In this document: one piece after another, positions 47,232 through 47,473 of the stretch
Position numbering within the stretch: position 1 is the stretch's first letter
How the letters are laid out: every line of letters starts with the position of its first letter
DNA from: a virus
Length of the DNA: 47,473 nt
Strand: one strand, 5' to 3'
IMG/VR virus record: IMGVR_UViG_3300002835_000322
Span: 1 to 47,473 of that record
Made by a program: the position numbers and the translations under genes
The notes under the pieces: model-generated
Told to the model about the DNA's origin: nothing
The model's database searches: none
Seen by the model: the letters and a program-made list of their open reading frames with translations, nothing else

Positions 47232-47473
47232 ATGGCAACAGCCTCACAATCATTGTTCAACATGACCGTAGCATCTGACAACGCAGGCGGCAACCAAGGT
47301 CTGTTGATGCCTAAACTACAGTTCCGCTTTAGAGTCAATTTCTTGAACTTTGGGGTTGATGTCAACGGTGGTCTACAACTTACCAAACAAGTAGTAGATT
47401 GCACTCGTCCTAATCTTACATTCGATGAAGTTACGCTTAACGTATATAACTCAAGAATGTATGTAGCTGGTAA
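47232..47473 (+). CDS. gp19: Tail tube protein gp19 (partial)
   Basis: The first 80 codons of this gene lie in the window; the 3' end is cut off by the window edge. The product begins M-A-T-A-S-Q-S and contains K-L-Q-F-R-F-R-V-N-F, a C-T-R-P-N-L-T-F-D-E-V region and Y-N-S-R-M-Y-V-A-G. That order fits the N-terminal part of T4-like gp19 tube proteins. Position right after gp18 and a strong late promoter support the call. Confidence 0.82.
   Translation, partial: MATASQSLFNMTVASDNAGGNQGLLMPKLQFRFRVNFLNFGVDVNGGLQLTKQVVDCTRPNLTFDEVTLNVYNSRMYVAG

Noticed and set aside
1-47473. tRNA genes, CRISPR arrays, insertion sequences, integrase or attachment sites
   Set aside because: I looked in all gaps and found no cloverleaf-like sequence, repeat-spacer array, transposase or integrase; gaps are short and explained by promoters or terminators.

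Overview
The window is a contiguous piece of a T4-like (contractile-tailed) bacteriophage genome, AT-rich and very tightly packed. Recognisable T4-type core genes are the ssDNA-binding protein gp32, UvsX, UvsY, UvsW, a probable clamp-loader small subunit gp62, a DexA-like exonuclease, primase gp61, helicase gp41, neck proteins gp13 and gp14, tail completion protein gp15, dNMP kinase gp1, tail sheath gp18 and the start of tail tube gp19. The host is certainly Gram-negative, because the phage carries a complete outer-membrane TonB-dependent receptor with signal peptide. An alphaproteobacterial host is my guess from the look of that receptor; the BPSL0761-type and DUF465-type small proteins only say proteobacteria. 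I saw no tRNA, CRISPR array or insertion sequence.

Layout. 0-9 kb: recombination/replication genes (gp32, uvsX, uvsY, a SpoT/Mesh1-like HD hydrolase, an AAA+ ATPase, a helicase-associated protein, uvsW). 9-17.5 kb: accessory genes (sugar-nucleotide epimerase, gp62, zinc-finger protein, an array of eight tiny related ORFs, 2OG-Fe(II) oxygenase, DexA, a mini-DnaE-like protein, Apt, nucleoside phosphorylase, peptide deformylase), nearly all joined by ATGA or TAATG overlaps. 17.5-21 kb: a fibre-like protein, then primase and helicase. 21-32.8 kb: mostly late genes (structural candidates, a pol-beta-like nucleotidyltransferase paired with a ligase-like enzyme, SGNH hydrolase, tail fibre), with one early-type nuclease. 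32.8-36.3 kb, minus strand: gp14-gp15-Nudix operon. 36.4-39 kb: an accessory island with HNH nuclease, TonB-dependent receptor and a small protein, each with its own sigma70-type promoter. 39-47.5 kb: SGNH hydrolase, MazG-like enzyme, gp13, gp1, HNH-like protein, gp18, gp19.

Regulation is readable. Early/middle genes have sigma70-type promoters (TTGACA, about 17 nt, TATAGT/TATAAT). Late genes have T4-type boxes (ATAAATA or CTAAATA followed by A, C, G or T) on either strand. In several genes of both classes the box sits exactly where transcription should begin at the A of the start codon, implying leaderless mRNAs; other late leaders begin with a stem-loop.

Most notable items: the phage-encoded TonB-dependent receptor with its own promoter and terminator; the tandem array of eight tiny proteins sharing a W...F-x-L-x-W signature; the precise leaderless geometry; the nucleotidyltransferase/ligase-like pair; a 191-aa protein that looks like a condensed DnaE; and a very large sheath protein with a repeated W-[LI]-D-T type module that also seems to occur in gp14.
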